DNA of 19,373 nucleotides from CAITQP01 sp964533145 (GTDB taxonomy: Bacteria; Patescibacteriota; Minisyncoccia; Phycocordibacterales; UBA9973): the NCBI GenBank assembly GCA_964533145.1, contig CAZHLG010000015.1:1-19373 (forward strand), given 5' to 3'. The notes under the pieces were generated by a model that was not told the DNA's origin, searched no databases, and saw only the letters and a list, made by a program, of their open reading frames with translations. The position numbers and the translations under genes are program-made. Shown piece after piece: positions 1-5,426 of the stretch; the first letter of the stretch is position 1, and every line of letters starts with the position of its first letter.

Positions 1-84
1 GGCCCAGACGCGGACGGTGTCGCCGGACGAGAACTCGAGGGCGGCGCGATCCTCTTTTTTGACTGGTGTAAGCGTGAGTGCCAT
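1..84 (-). CDS. rplS: Probable ribosomal protein L19, N-terminal fragment
   Basis: Only the first 28 codons are in the window; the gene continues beyond position 1. The peptide starts MALTLTPVKKEDRAAL and continues FSSGDTVRVWA. The GDTVRVW stretch matches the start of the L19 fold, where most L19 proteins read PGDTVRV. L19 is a 50S subunit protein at the subunit interface. The ATG at 84 is preceded by an extended -10 box (TG-T-TAGAGT, complement of 94-102) 9 nt upstream, so the mRNA leader would be very short. The gene lies 24 bp after the stop of the pseudouridine synthase gene and may also be read through from it. The assignment rests on one short motif, so it is moderate. Confidence 0.5.
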   Translation of the reverse strand, partial: MALTLTPVKKEDRAALEFSSGDTVRVWA

Positions 85-108
85 AACGGGGCTACTCTAA
101 CACAAGAT

Positions 109-894
109 TCAGGCGTTTGCAACCTTCTCGGCTGCGGCGACGGCAGCGGCAAAATCTGGCGGGTACGGAGCTGTGACCGTCGTGCGCTCCCCGCCCGGTA
201 GGACGACGGACAGACTGCGGGCATGGAGAGCCAGGCGCTCAAAGCCAAGGGCGGCTTCGCGTTTGGGGGCATAGAGCGCGTCGGCCACGATCGGGTGGTT
301 CACGGACCGCAGATGCACGCGGATCTGGTGCGTGCGGCCGGTCTTGGGCCGCGCTTCGACAAACGAATACGTTCCCTCCTCCGTGCTGCCCTTGCCTTCG
401 TACGGGCGGGAACCGAGGCGCGCGCGGACCGAGATGCCGGTGAGCGCCTCGCGCACGGTTCCGCGCGCGCCCTTCCCTGCAGTCCACCGCCGGATGTCTC
501 CGGAATCGCGGCCGATCGGCGCATCGATGACCATGCTGTCTTCCTTGATCCAGCCGTACACGAAGCAGTGGTACACTTTCTCCACTTTCCGCTCCTGAAA
601 CTGCTTTTTGAAGAATTCGTATGCTTCCTGCGTCTTTGCGACAAGCATCACGCCGCTCGTATCCTTGTCGAGACGGTGCACGATGCCGGGCTTCGGAACG
701 GAGACCTCTCCGCCGCCCGGCACGCGGATCATGAGCGGCTCGCCCACGCCGGCAAGGGCCGGCCGCTCGGCAAGCAGCCAATCCGCAACGGTGTACTCGG
801 GCGTCTTGCCGTCCCCGTGCACGGAAATACCCGCCGGCTTATTGAGGAACAGGCAGTCGTCGTTTTCGTAGAGAATATCAGGGATACTTGACAT
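109..894 (-). CDS. RluA-family 23S rRNA/tRNA pseudouridine synthase
   Basis: A 261-aa protein that should isomerise uridine to pseudouridine in structured RNA. The family signature HRLDKDTSG lies at residues 73-81, and Asp76 is the expected catalytic aspartate. A second conserved block, GRTHQIRVHL, is in the C-terminal third. The N-terminus opens directly into the catalytic domain (ILYENDDCLFLNKPAG), so there is no S4 RNA-binding domain. That makes it RluA/RluC-like in architecture without showing which site it modifies. The ATG at 894 is the only sensible start before the domain. Upstream on the same strand is an AT-rich stretch with a TACAAT-like -10 (complement of 905-910). The start codon lies just beyond the -35 of an oppositely directed consensus promoter. 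The rplS-like gene follows 24 bp downstream. Confidence 0.9.
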   Translation of the reverse strand: MSSIPDILYENDDCLFLNKPAGISVHGDGKTPEYTVADWLLAERPALAGVGEPLMIRVPGGGEVSVPKPGIVHRLDKDTSGVMLVAKTQEAYEFFKKQFQERKVEKVYHCFVYGWIKEDSMVIDAPIGRDSGDIRRWTAGKGARGTVREALTGISVRARLGSRPYEGKGSTEEGTYSFVEARPKTGRTHQIRVHLRSVNHPIVADALYAPKREAALGFERLALHARSLSVVLPGGERTTVTAPYPPDFAAAVAAAEKVANA

Positions 895-916
895 ATAGTT
901 AGATATTGTATATAAT
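888..916 (+). promoter_or_regulatory. Exact-consensus sigma-70-type promoter
   Basis: TTGACA at 888-893, a 17-bp spacer, and TATAAT at 911-916. Both hexamers match the bacterial housekeeping consensus at all positions with the optimal spacing. The spacer and flanks are AT-rich in otherwise GC-rich DNA. The -35 overlaps the first codons of the minus-strand pseudouridine synthase, so transcription diverges here. The predicted start point is near 923. Confidence 0.75.
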
Positions 917-933
917 GTATCAAATGCTCGTTT

Positions 934-1092
934 ATGCGCGTGAACAAAACTATGGGCTCAAGAATCGAAGCAGTGCTCAGAAGCAGGCAGATTCTTGACG
1001 GAAAGAGTACCCCACAGACGGAAGCCTGGTCGCTCAAACAGAGAAATCTCATGCGACGATTACGGTTCCACCAACGAGTCAGAGGCCGCTAG
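934..1092 (+). CDS. Small basic hypothetical protein (52 aa)
   Basis: An unrecognised ORF of 53 codons including stop. It starts MRVNKTMGSRIEAVL and ends in an arginine-rich tail, RRLRFHQRVRGR. It lies just downstream of a perfect-consensus promoter (888-916), and its stop codon falls inside a rho-independent terminator (1083-1128), so promoter, ORF and terminator form one compact unit. An in-frame ATG at 952 is an alternative start. An overlapping 24-codon ORF in another frame (924-998) begins 7 nt after the -10 box, a spacing seen at other starts here. The RNA itself could therefore be the product, with the 52-aa ORF incidental. AGA and AGG arginine codons are more frequent than in neighbouring genes. 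No function can be assigned. Confidence 0.4.
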   Translation: MRVNKTMGSRIEAVLRSRQILDGKSTPQTEAWSLKQRNLMRRLRFHQRVRGR

Positions 1093-1128
1093 ATCAATCA
1101 CACAACGATTGCATCAGGCGGCCTTTTT
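1083..1128 (+). terminator. Rho-independent terminator of the small unit
   Basis: AGGCCGC (1083-1089) pairs with GCGGCCT (1118-1124). An inner CAATC/GATTG stem (1095-1099 with 1107-1111) extends it, and a T-run follows at 1124-1128. The T-run is only on the plus strand, so it ends transcripts from the promoter at 888-916. It also covers the stop codon (1114-1116) of the convergent minus-strand gene. Confidence 0.6.
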
Positions 1129-1824
1129 CAATTCCTCCTTGGTCGCAGCATCGAGCTCGGCATCGAGCTTTACAAGGTCGATCTTGTCGATCACCGTCAA
1201 CGACGGTGCCCTGCCCCACTCGTTGTTGCCGTCTTTGCGGTGGCCGAAGCGCTCGTCTTCCTGAATGCTCACGATGTAGATGTATTTCGGGTTTTTGGCC
1301 CGGTAGAGATGCTCGTAGTCGAAGCTGTAATACGCCATGGGCAGATCGCCGTCCCGATGGTCTTTTTCTGTTCCGTGTATCACCCATGAATCGATCGTGC
1401 CACCCTGCGGCCCACGTTCTTTTTTGGGATTGATGTTCGCAAGACTGGCATGATAGGCGATGCGCCGATGCTGCTTCGTGGAGGCATCGGCGATTTTTTC
1501 TGCCATCGTCGCTATTGATTCCCTGCCTTCTCGGATTTTTTTGAGGAACGCCGGAAGCGCCCGCTGCTTGAGCTCCCACGGAAAGGCATAGAGCCGCTCG
1601 CGACCCTCCGGAGACATGGAGAGGATATGCTCACGGAATTCGCTTATCTCATCGCCGGAGAAACCGAGTGTTTCCATGTCACGCTCATATGTATCGACGA
1701 TCTTCGCCGCGATCGCATCATGGAAGAATTCGCTTCGCAAACGCGGGTATTCTTTGGAACTGAGCGCTGCACGGTCGGATTCTTTCTCTGTCCGGCTCAC
1801 AGCCGGCATGCGTTCCATTGCCAT
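1114..1824 (-). CDS. Hypothetical protein, 236 aa, possible ADP-ribosyltransferase-like C-terminal domain
   Basis: Not recognised with certainty. The N-terminal half is charged and helical (residues about 10-115). The C-terminal half is a compact alpha/beta region running from about RRIAYHASLANI through MAYYSFDYEHLYR to YIYIVSIQEDERFGH. The order His-x-Ser, then Tyr-Tyr-Ser-x-Asp with LYR, then a hydrophobic strand loosely recalls ADP-ribosyltransferase-type folds found in hypothetical proteins of small-genome bacteria. That is only a pattern impression. There is no signal peptide or membrane segment. The ATG at 1824 was chosen because a TACCAT -10 (complement of 1832-1837) lies 7 nt upstream, the usual spacing in this window; ATGs at codons 3 and 6 are alternatives. 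It is divergent from tRNA-Val. Confidence 0.7.
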   Translation of the reverse strand: MAMERMPAVSRTEKESDRAALSSKEYPRLRSEFFHDAIAAKIVDTYERDMETLGFSGDEISEFREHILSMSPEGRERLYAFPWELKQRALPAFLKKIREGRESIATMAEKIADASTKQHRRIAYHASLANINPKKERGPQGGTIDSWVIHGTEKDHRDGDLPMAYYSFDYEHLYRAKNPKYIYIVSIQEDERFGHRKDGNNEWGRAPSLTVIDKIDLVKLDAELDAATKEELKKAA

Positions 1825-1865
1825 GCCCGTAATGGTATACGGGGAAGTGCGACTTGTCCATCGGT

Positions 1866-1894
1866 TTGTATGGAGAGCGTTTTTGCGGTATAAA
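1866..1894 (+). promoter_or_regulatory. Promoter of tRNA-Val
   Basis: TTGTAT (1866-1871), a 17-bp spacer and TATAAA (1889-1894), followed 8 nt later by the mature 5' end of tRNA-Val. The downstream tRNA-Arg may be co-transcribed, although it has its own TACACT box at 1987-1992. Confidence 0.6.
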
Positions 1895-1902
1895 AGCGGT
1901 AC

Positions 1903-1975
1903 GCGCGATTAGCTCAGTTGGTAGAGCAACTCTTTTACACAGAGAAGGTCGCAGGTTCGAGTCCTGCATCGCGCA
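1903..1975 (+). tRNA. tRNA-Val (anticodon UAC)
   Basis: The 73-nt cloverleaf has a 7-bp acceptor stem (GCGCGAT with ATCGCGC), a D arm with GTTGGTAGAGC, anticodon loop TTTACAC giving anticodon TAC, and a T arm with GGTTCGAGTCC. The discriminator base is A1975. CCA is not encoded (ACCC follows). The top pair of the anticodon stem is an A-A mismatch. Confidence 0.93.
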
Positions 1976-1998
1976 CCCGGTTGGTGTACACTGTATCC

Positions 1999-2070
1999 GC
2001 CCCTGTAGTTAAATGGATATAACTGCGGACTTCTAAGCCGCTATTCTTGGTTCGATTCCAAGCGGGGGCA
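1999..2070 (+). tRNA. tRNA-Arg (anticodon UCU)
   Basis: The 72-nt cloverleaf has acceptor GCCCCTG paired with CGGGGGC, anticodon loop CTTCTAA giving anticodon TCT, and a T arm with GGTTCGATTCC. The discriminator is A2070 and CCA is not encoded. The last pair of the anticodon stem is an A-G mismatch. It lies 23 nt after tRNA-Val and converges with pilM, which ends 5 bp downstream. Confidence 0.93.
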
Positions 2071-2075
2071 CACTG

Positions 2076-2921
2076 TCAGTTTGAGAGCGCGGCCCCGATT
2101 GCGGCGGCGTAGCGGAGCGATTCGTTCTTTGCGAGCGCGGGCACGCCCCGCTCAGGAAAGGCCAGATTGCGCCACACGTCCGCCCGGATGACGGGAAGAC
2201 TGAGGCCTGATGCGAGGAACTCGGGAAGACCCTTAAGGTTCGCTCCCCCGCCGGTGAGGACGATCGAGGCGATGGGAGGGCGCGGCGGCGCGCCAGCGCC
2301 GCCGCGCCCATGCCACTCACGCATGCATGCAGCAATCTCATCCCGCAGGTACCCCGCCACGGCAAACGCCGCACCAAGCCCGGCGCCAAGCTCCTGGTGC
2401 AAGCCGTGCGCGATCTTGGCGGCCTCGGCATCCGCAAAAGGAACATTCAAACTTTCCGCAACGGCCTCGGTCACGGCCCGGCCGCCGGCATACGGGATCA
2501 GCGTTTCAAAATAGGAAGTGCCGCGCCAAAAGAGGCACAGACCCGCATGACCGTCTCGGATGTCGACGACGATGCGCGGCAGCGTGTCTCCTGCATGCAC
2601 AGCGGCATGCGCGGCGGATTCCGCTTCTCCGTCGAGGGAGCGGACGACAATGCCCGCCGCAGCACAGGCCTTCTCTACAGAAAACGGCAGTTCCGTTTCG
2701 GCAGCGAACACGGCGACGCGCGCAGATGAGATGCCATGCTTTTTCTTGAGCGCGCCGAGCGCAGTCGCGAGTCCGTGTTCGTCGGCATATGCGCGTTCGC
2801 CGAATTCCGCCACGCCCAAACCCCGAGCGCCGCGCTCAAGACGGACGAATTTGATATACGACTCGGATATGTCGATGCCGATACGGCGGTTGCGGAGGAA
2901 CAGGCTGGCAATGCTTCGCAT
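2076..2921 (-). CDS. pilM: PilM-like actin-fold ATPase of the type IV pilus machinery
   Basis: PilM is a cytoplasmic actin-like protein that binds the PilN N-terminus and links pilus assembly to the inner-membrane PilN/PilO complex. Here the first phosphate motif is GIDISESYIKFVRL (about residues 14-27), the second is IVVDIRDGHAGLCLFWRG (about 115-132), and the adenosine motif is IVLTGGGANLKGLPEFL (about residue 220 on). At 281 aa it is shorter than typical PilM (about 340-350 aa), with the loss apparently in the middle subdomain. A perfect 14-bp hairpin in the DNA (2278-2309) encodes the Gly/Ala/Pro-rich peptide just before the adenosine motif. The ATG at 2921 has TATACT 6 nt upstream, so it should have its own leaderless transcript despite lying 25 bp after the dedA-like gene. 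No pilN/pilO neighbours are present. Confidence 0.8.
   Translation of the reverse strand: MRSIASLFLRNRRIGIDISESYIKFVRLERGARGLGVAEFGERAYADEHGLATALGALKKKHGISSARVAVFAAETELPFSVEKACAAAGIVVRSLDGEAESAAHAAVHAGDTLPRIVVDIRDGHAGLCLFWRGTSYFETLIPYAGGRAVTEAVAESLNVPFADAEAAKIAHGLHQELGAGLGAAFAVAGYLRDEIAACMREWHGRGGAGAPPRPPIASIVLTGGGANLKGLPEFLASGLSLPVIRADVWRNLAFPERGVPALAKNESLRYAAAIGAALSN
2278..2309. repeat. Perfect 14-bp inverted repeat inside pilM
   Basis: Left arm 2278-2291, tetraloop GCCA (2292-2295), right arm 2296-2309; both arms are pure G/C. It lies in frame and encodes a Gly/Arg/Ala/Pro-rich stretch absent from the PilM core motifs. No T-run follows on either strand, so it is not a standard terminator. 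Confidence 0.85.
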
Positions 2922-2927
2922 GCCTAC

Positions 2928-2933
2928 AGTATA
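2928..2933 (-). promoter_or_regulatory. -10 box of pilM (leaderless type)
   Basis: TATACT on the minus strand, exactly 6 nt before the pilM ATG. A transcript starting 7 nt after the box would begin at the start codon. No good -35 is visible. Confidence 0.55.
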
Positions 2934-2946
2934 CCGCGAAAGCGGA

Positions 2947-3540
2947 CTACCGCGGAGACTGTTTGCGCCGGGCGAACTCGACGATCACCGGAATGAGCGA
3001 GAGGACGACGATGCCGAGGATGATCGGCAGAATGTATTTGTCGATGTTCGGCACCTGCGTACCGAGGAAATATCCCGCCAAGAGCACGGAGACGCACCAC
3101 ACGATGCCGCCGACGATATTGTATGCCGCAAAGGTCTTGTACGGCATGCCGGCGACGCCGGCGAGGATTGGCGCAAAGGTGCGCACGATGGGAATATACC
3201 GCGCCAGGAGGATGGTCTTCTTGCCATGCTTCTCAAAAAAATCCTGCGCGCGCACGACATAGCTCCGCTTGAAGAAAAACGATTCCTCACGGCGGAAGAG
3301 CTTCGGCCCGAACTTCTGGCCCGTCCAGTAGCCGACGGCATCGCCGGACACCGCCGCCATGGTGCAGCCGAGCAAGAGGATGACGATATTGAAATAATCC
3401 TGCGACGCGAGGAGTCCGGCCGTGAAGAGCAGCGAGTCGCCCGGCAGAACGACGCCGACAAGAATGCCGGTTTCGGCGAACAGCATGCCGAAAACGCCGA
3501 TGTATCCGACGGTCTGCACGATGGAGGAAAGGTCGGGCAT
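2947..3540 (-). CDS. DedA-family (VTT domain) membrane protein
   Basis: A 197-aa polytopic inner-membrane protein. DedA proteins are linked to lipid-carrier or phospholipid translocation and to membrane homeostasis. Family hallmarks are the N-terminal re-entrant region GILVGVVLPGDSLLFTAGLLA (about residues 25-46), a middle hydrophobic segment with SGDAVGYWTG, and the conserved block ARYIPIVRTFAPILAGVAGM followed by YNIVGGIVW. The two last hydrophobic helices end in a basic tail (RRKQSPR). Length is normal for the family. The ATG at 3540 lies 3 bp after the stop of the upstream tRNA-binding protein gene, so the two are almost certainly co-transcribed. No separate promoter is visible. Confidence 0.88.
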   Translation of the reverse strand: MPDLSSIVQTVGYIGVFGMLFAETGILVGVVLPGDSLLFTAGLLASQDYFNIVILLLGCTMAAVSGDAVGYWTGQKFGPKLFRREESFFFKRSYVVRAQDFFEKHGKKTILLARYIPIVRTFAPILAGVAGMPYKTFAAYNIVGGIVWCVSVLLAGYFLGTQVPNIDKYILPIILGIVVLSLIPVIVEFARRKQSPR

Positions 3541-3543
3541 GGC

Positions 3544-3942
3544 TTAGCGGACGCGCGAACCCGGATGCACAGGCGTCTCCGGAGTAAGGAAAACAGGGCG
3601 GCCGTCCGTGCCGTCCACCGCCATGAGCATTCCGTGCGACTCGACGCCGCGGATCGTGCGGGGCTCGAGGTTCACTATATAAAGGACCTGCTTGCCTTCG
3701 AGCGACTGGTATTCGGGATAGTACTCGCGGATGCCGGAGACGATCTGGCGGAGCTTCGGGACGGGCGCGGAAACGCCTTCAGGCGTTTCCGCGCCCTCCT
3801 CAACAGCCGGAATCTCCTCGGTCTCGCCAAAGTCGATCATGCAGCGCAACAGCTTGTCCGAGCCCTCGACTGGCTCGACCGAACGGATCGTGCCGATTCG
3901 CATGTCCATCTTCTTGAAGTCTTCGTAGGTGACGTATTCCAT
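3544..3942 (-). CDS. Free-standing tRNA-binding domain protein (MetRS C-terminal/Trbp111/EMAPII-like OB fold)
   Basis: A 132-aa OB-fold protein. Markers are FKKMDMRIGTIRSVEPVEGSDKLL (about residues 9-32), RQIVSGIREYYPEYQSLEGKQVLYIVNLEP and a C-terminal GVESHGMLMA motif. The family occurs as the C-terminal appendage of methionyl-tRNA synthetase or as free tRNA-binding or CsaA-like proteins; here no synthetase is attached. Compared with the usual spacing between the DFG and RQIVSGI motifs there is an insertion of roughly 20 residues. It coincides with a perfect 15-bp DNA hairpin (3763-3796) encoding GAETPEGVSAP. The ATG at 3942 is preceded by extended -10 TGcTATAGT, 8 nt away. It is the first gene of a two-gene unit with the DedA-like gene. 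Confidence 0.85.
   Translation of the reverse strand: MEYVTYEDFKKMDMRIGTIRSVEPVEGSDKLLRCMIDFGETEEIPAVEEGAETPEGVSAPVPKLRQIVSGIREYYPEYQSLEGKQVLYIVNLEPRTIRGVESHGMLMAVDGTDGRPVFLTPETPVHPGSRVR
3763..3796. repeat. Perfect 15-bp inverted repeat inside the tRNA-binding protein gene
   Basis: Left arm 3763-3777, loop TTCA (3778-3781), right arm 3782-3796, with no mismatches. It is in frame and encodes a peptide insertion between two conserved motifs of the OB fold. No T-run follows on either strand. Confidence 0.9.
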
Positions 3943-3950
3943 ATGCCGAG

Positions 3951-3959
3951 ACTATAGCA
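3951..3959 (-). promoter_or_regulatory. Extended -10 promoter of the tRNA-binding protein/dedA unit
   Basis: On the minus strand this reads TGC-TATAGT, an extended -10 element, 8 nt before the ATG at 3942. It lies just beyond the terminator of the upstream Nudix/ruvX unit. Confidence 0.6.
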
Positions 3960-3978
3960 CGTATTGTCGGAGCACAAG

Positions 3979-4007
3979 AAAAGCCTCCGGCGATAGCGGG
4001 AGGCTTT
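3979..4007 (-). terminator. Terminator of the ruvX-Nudix unit
   Basis: A 9-bp stem (AAAGCCTCC at 3980-3988 with GGAGGCTTT at 3999-4007) is followed on the minus strand by a T-rich tract (TTTTCTT). It begins at the Nudix gene stop codon. Confidence 0.6.
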
Positions 4008-4522
4008 CAGGGAAGTTCGTCGGCGGGAGTCGGAATGAACTCGACGGGCCCGACCAGCTCCTTTTGCAGCGGCGCGTAGTGCGCGCGCACTACGCCGGTC
4101 TCTCCGGCGAGCACTCGCGGGATCCAATAGGAATCGGCGGGCATCATGCTTTCGATCGGCAAGTTGCCTACGTCGAATTGCTTCGGCGCGCCCATTTCTT
4201 CGGTCGCTTGGAGCTCACCGTCCCAATCCGACAGAATGTACGCGTGCACCTTCACGGTAAACGCCGTGCCGTCAGTCTTTTCATTCATGAAATAGCACGT
4301 TGCGACTTTCTTCAGATGGTGCGGATCGCCGACGACTCGGCCTTCCTGCAGCAGCTCGCGCAGGGCGGTGACGCGCATGTCGCCGCCGTCTTCCGGCTCA
4401 GGACCGCCGCCGTAGCCGTTCCAGCATCCGGTCCCGATTTTGCGCTTCTTGAGGGCAAGATGCACTCTTCCATCCCTGACCGGAAAAAGCAGCGATGCTT
4501 CAAGCAATGTTTTCTCTTCCAT
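4007..4522 (-). CDS. Nudix hydrolase, MTH1-like (oxidised purine NTP diphosphatase family)
   Basis: About 171 aa. The Nudix region is GYGGGPEPEDGGDMRVTALRELLQEG (about residues 37-62). The C-terminal half carries MPADSYWIPRVLAGE, which closely parallels the MPDDSYWFPLLL segment of human MTH1. Together these suggest a sanitising phosphatase for oxidised purine nucleoside triphosphates. The Nudix box departs from consensus: the first Glu of the usual EE pair is Gln (RELLQEG), the following Gly is Arg, and about two residues are inserted before RE. Metal binding may therefore differ. The ATG at 4522 was chosen; a TTG two codons upstream (4528) is possible. The gene follows ruvX by 23 bp in the same direction and ends at a terminator. 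A 9-bp hairpin (4074-4095) lies within the 3' part. Confidence 0.8.
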   Translation of the reverse strand: MEEKTLLEASLLFPVRDGRVHLALKKRKIGTGCWNGYGGGPEPEDGGDMRVTALRELLQEGRVVGDPHHLKKVATCYFMNEKTDGTAFTVKVHAYILSDWDGELQATEEMGAPKQFDVGNLPIESMMPADSYWIPRVLAGETGVVRAHYAPLQKELVGPVEFIPTPADELP

Positions 4523-4545
4523 ATGCAAGGGATTTTTCGCCCACT

Positions 4546-4959
4546 CTATGCCTTCCGCGACTGTTTGTCGAGGAAACGCTGGAGGATGACGGCCGCGGCG
4601 CGGGCGTCGAGATCGCCGGGCTTCTCCGGCGCCTTCGCCGCCCGCGCCGCATTCCGCTCCTTCCCCATCCGCCAGTGCGCCTCGGCCGACGTGAACGCCT
4701 CGATCATCGTCTCGATCGGCAGCATAGTCGCAAGCGTGATCTGCGCGACGAATTCGTCGATGTCCCGCTGCACAGGATTGCCGGACGACTCGCCCACGAC
4801 GATGCCCTCGACGCCCTCGCGCGCGATGATCTCCTCGATCTCGCCAACGAGCCCCGCGCCGTTCTTGAGCACGGCCACCGGCCGCGCGAGCGTCCCGCCC
4901 TCGTCCGAGACCGCGACCCCCACACGCTTCGTGCCGAAATCAATGCCGAGATATTTCAT
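4546..4959 (-). CDS. ruvX: RuvX/YqgF-family Holliday junction resolvase-like nuclease
   Basis: About 137 aa with an RNase H-like fold. RuvX family members act in 16S rRNA 5' maturation (YqgF) and cleave Holliday junctions in some species. The first acidic motif is YLGIDFGTKRVGVAVSD near the N-terminus. VVGESSGN stands where many relatives read GLPL, the usual DERLTT motif is replaced by IEAFTSAEA, and DLDARAAAVILQRFLD closes the domain. The FTSAEA variant is typical, from memory, of Parcubacteria homologues. The start at 4959 is preferred over an upstream in-frame ATG at 4977 because the -10 box TATACT (complement of 4966-4971) lies between them, 6 nt before 4959. The Nudix gene follows on the same transcript. 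Confidence 0.85.
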   Translation of the reverse strand: MKYLGIDFGTKRVGVAVSDEGGTLARPVAVLKNGAGLVGEIEEIIAREGVEGIVVGESSGNPVQRDIDEFVAQITLATMLPIETMIEAFTSAEAHWRMGKERNAARAAKAPEKPGDLDARAAAVILQRFLDKQSRKA

Positions 4960-4965
4960 GCCCGC

Positions 4966-4971
4966 AGTATA
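4966..4971 (-). promoter_or_regulatory. -10 box of ruvX (leaderless type)
   Basis: TATACT on the minus strand, exactly 6 nt before the ruvX ATG and in the same arrangement as in front of pilM. It decides the start codon, since the upstream in-frame ATG would lie before the box. Confidence 0.55.
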
Positions 4972-4989
4972 CCGCACGCCCGCGGCAAA

Positions 4990-5018
4990 TTGAAAAACCG
5001 CCGTGTTTGCGGTACTGT
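4990..5018 (+). promoter_or_regulatory. Promoter of tRNA-Ser
   Basis: TTGAAA (4990-4995), a 17-bp spacer and TACTGT (5013-5018), with the mature tRNA 5' end 6 nt further on. Transcription may start at or within a base of the mature end. Confidence 0.55.
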
Positions 5019-5024
5019 AGGCTC

Positions 5025-5109
5025 GGAAGCGTGGCCGAGTGGTTTAAGGCAACGGTCTTGAAAACCGTCGTGCCGAAAGGTACCGTGGGTTCGAATCCCA
5101 CCGCTTCCG
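5025..5109 (+). tRNA. tRNA-Ser (anticodon UGA)
   Basis: An 85-nt type II tRNA. The acceptor stem pairs GGAAGCG with CGCTTCC, the anticodon loop is CTTGAAA giving anticodon TGA, a long variable arm (CGTGCCGAAAGGTACC) is present, and the T arm contains GGGTTCGAATCCC. The discriminator is G5109 and CCA is not encoded. Confidence 0.95.
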
Positions 5110-5162
5110 CATATCGCTCTCATCAACACGCCCGCAACACGGTGGATTTATGGTGAGCAACG

Positions 5163-5171
5163 TGGTACAGT
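5163..5171 (+). promoter_or_regulatory. Extended -10 promoter of the acidic peptide gene
   Basis: TG-G-TACAGT, an extended -10 element. The predicted start point is near 5178, giving a leader of about 27 nt before the ATG at 5205. The leader ends in an A-rich stretch without a recognisable Shine-Dalgarno sequence. Confidence 0.5.
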
Positions 5172-5204
5172 GCAGGCCTTACCAATCTAACCAGAAAAAA
5201 TACT

Positions 5205-5312
5205 ATGGACGAGAACACAAACATGCCGGCCGCCGAAGAGGAGGTCATGACCCCCGAGGAGACCACGGAAGAGACCGCGGCTCCGGCCGAAGGCGAAGAG
5301 GCTGCAGCGTAA
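5205..5312 (+). CDS. Small acidic peptide, 35 aa
   Basis: A 36-codon ORF that is strongly acidic: MDENTNMPAAEEEVM at the start, then Glu/Thr/Ala/Pro-rich to EGEEAAA at the end. Codon choice is GC-rich like its neighbours. It has an extended -10 promoter 34 nt upstream and a strong terminator 12 bp after the stop, so it forms an independent transcription unit. There is no hydrophobic segment or signal. The composition suggests a disordered peptide. No function is assigned. Confidence 0.6.
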   Translation: MDENTNMPAAEEEVMTPEETTEETAAPAEGEEAAA

Positions 5313-5323
5313 GCTGCACCGAG

Positions 5324-5351
5324 AAAAACTCCCCTACGGGAGTTTTTTCTT
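5324..5351 (+). terminator. Rho-independent terminator after the acidic peptide gene
   Basis: A 10-bp perfect stem (5324-5333 with 5338-5347), loop CTAC, and a T-run continuing to about 5348, then CTTTT. Confidence 0.85.
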
Positions 5352-5426
5352 TTGTGGCAGGAAGGTTTTATTTTTTATTAATTTCTTTTTCAGGATTCCA
5401 TGACCGCCATCGTGGACAATGGCAGC

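Noticed and set aside
2560..3957. Long plus-strand open frame (465 codons) across pilM, dedA and the tRNA-binding protein
   Set aside because: It is antisense to three genes with clear family motifs and its translation is low-complexity Arg/Asp/Glu/Ala-rich, as expected for a GC-rich shadow frame.
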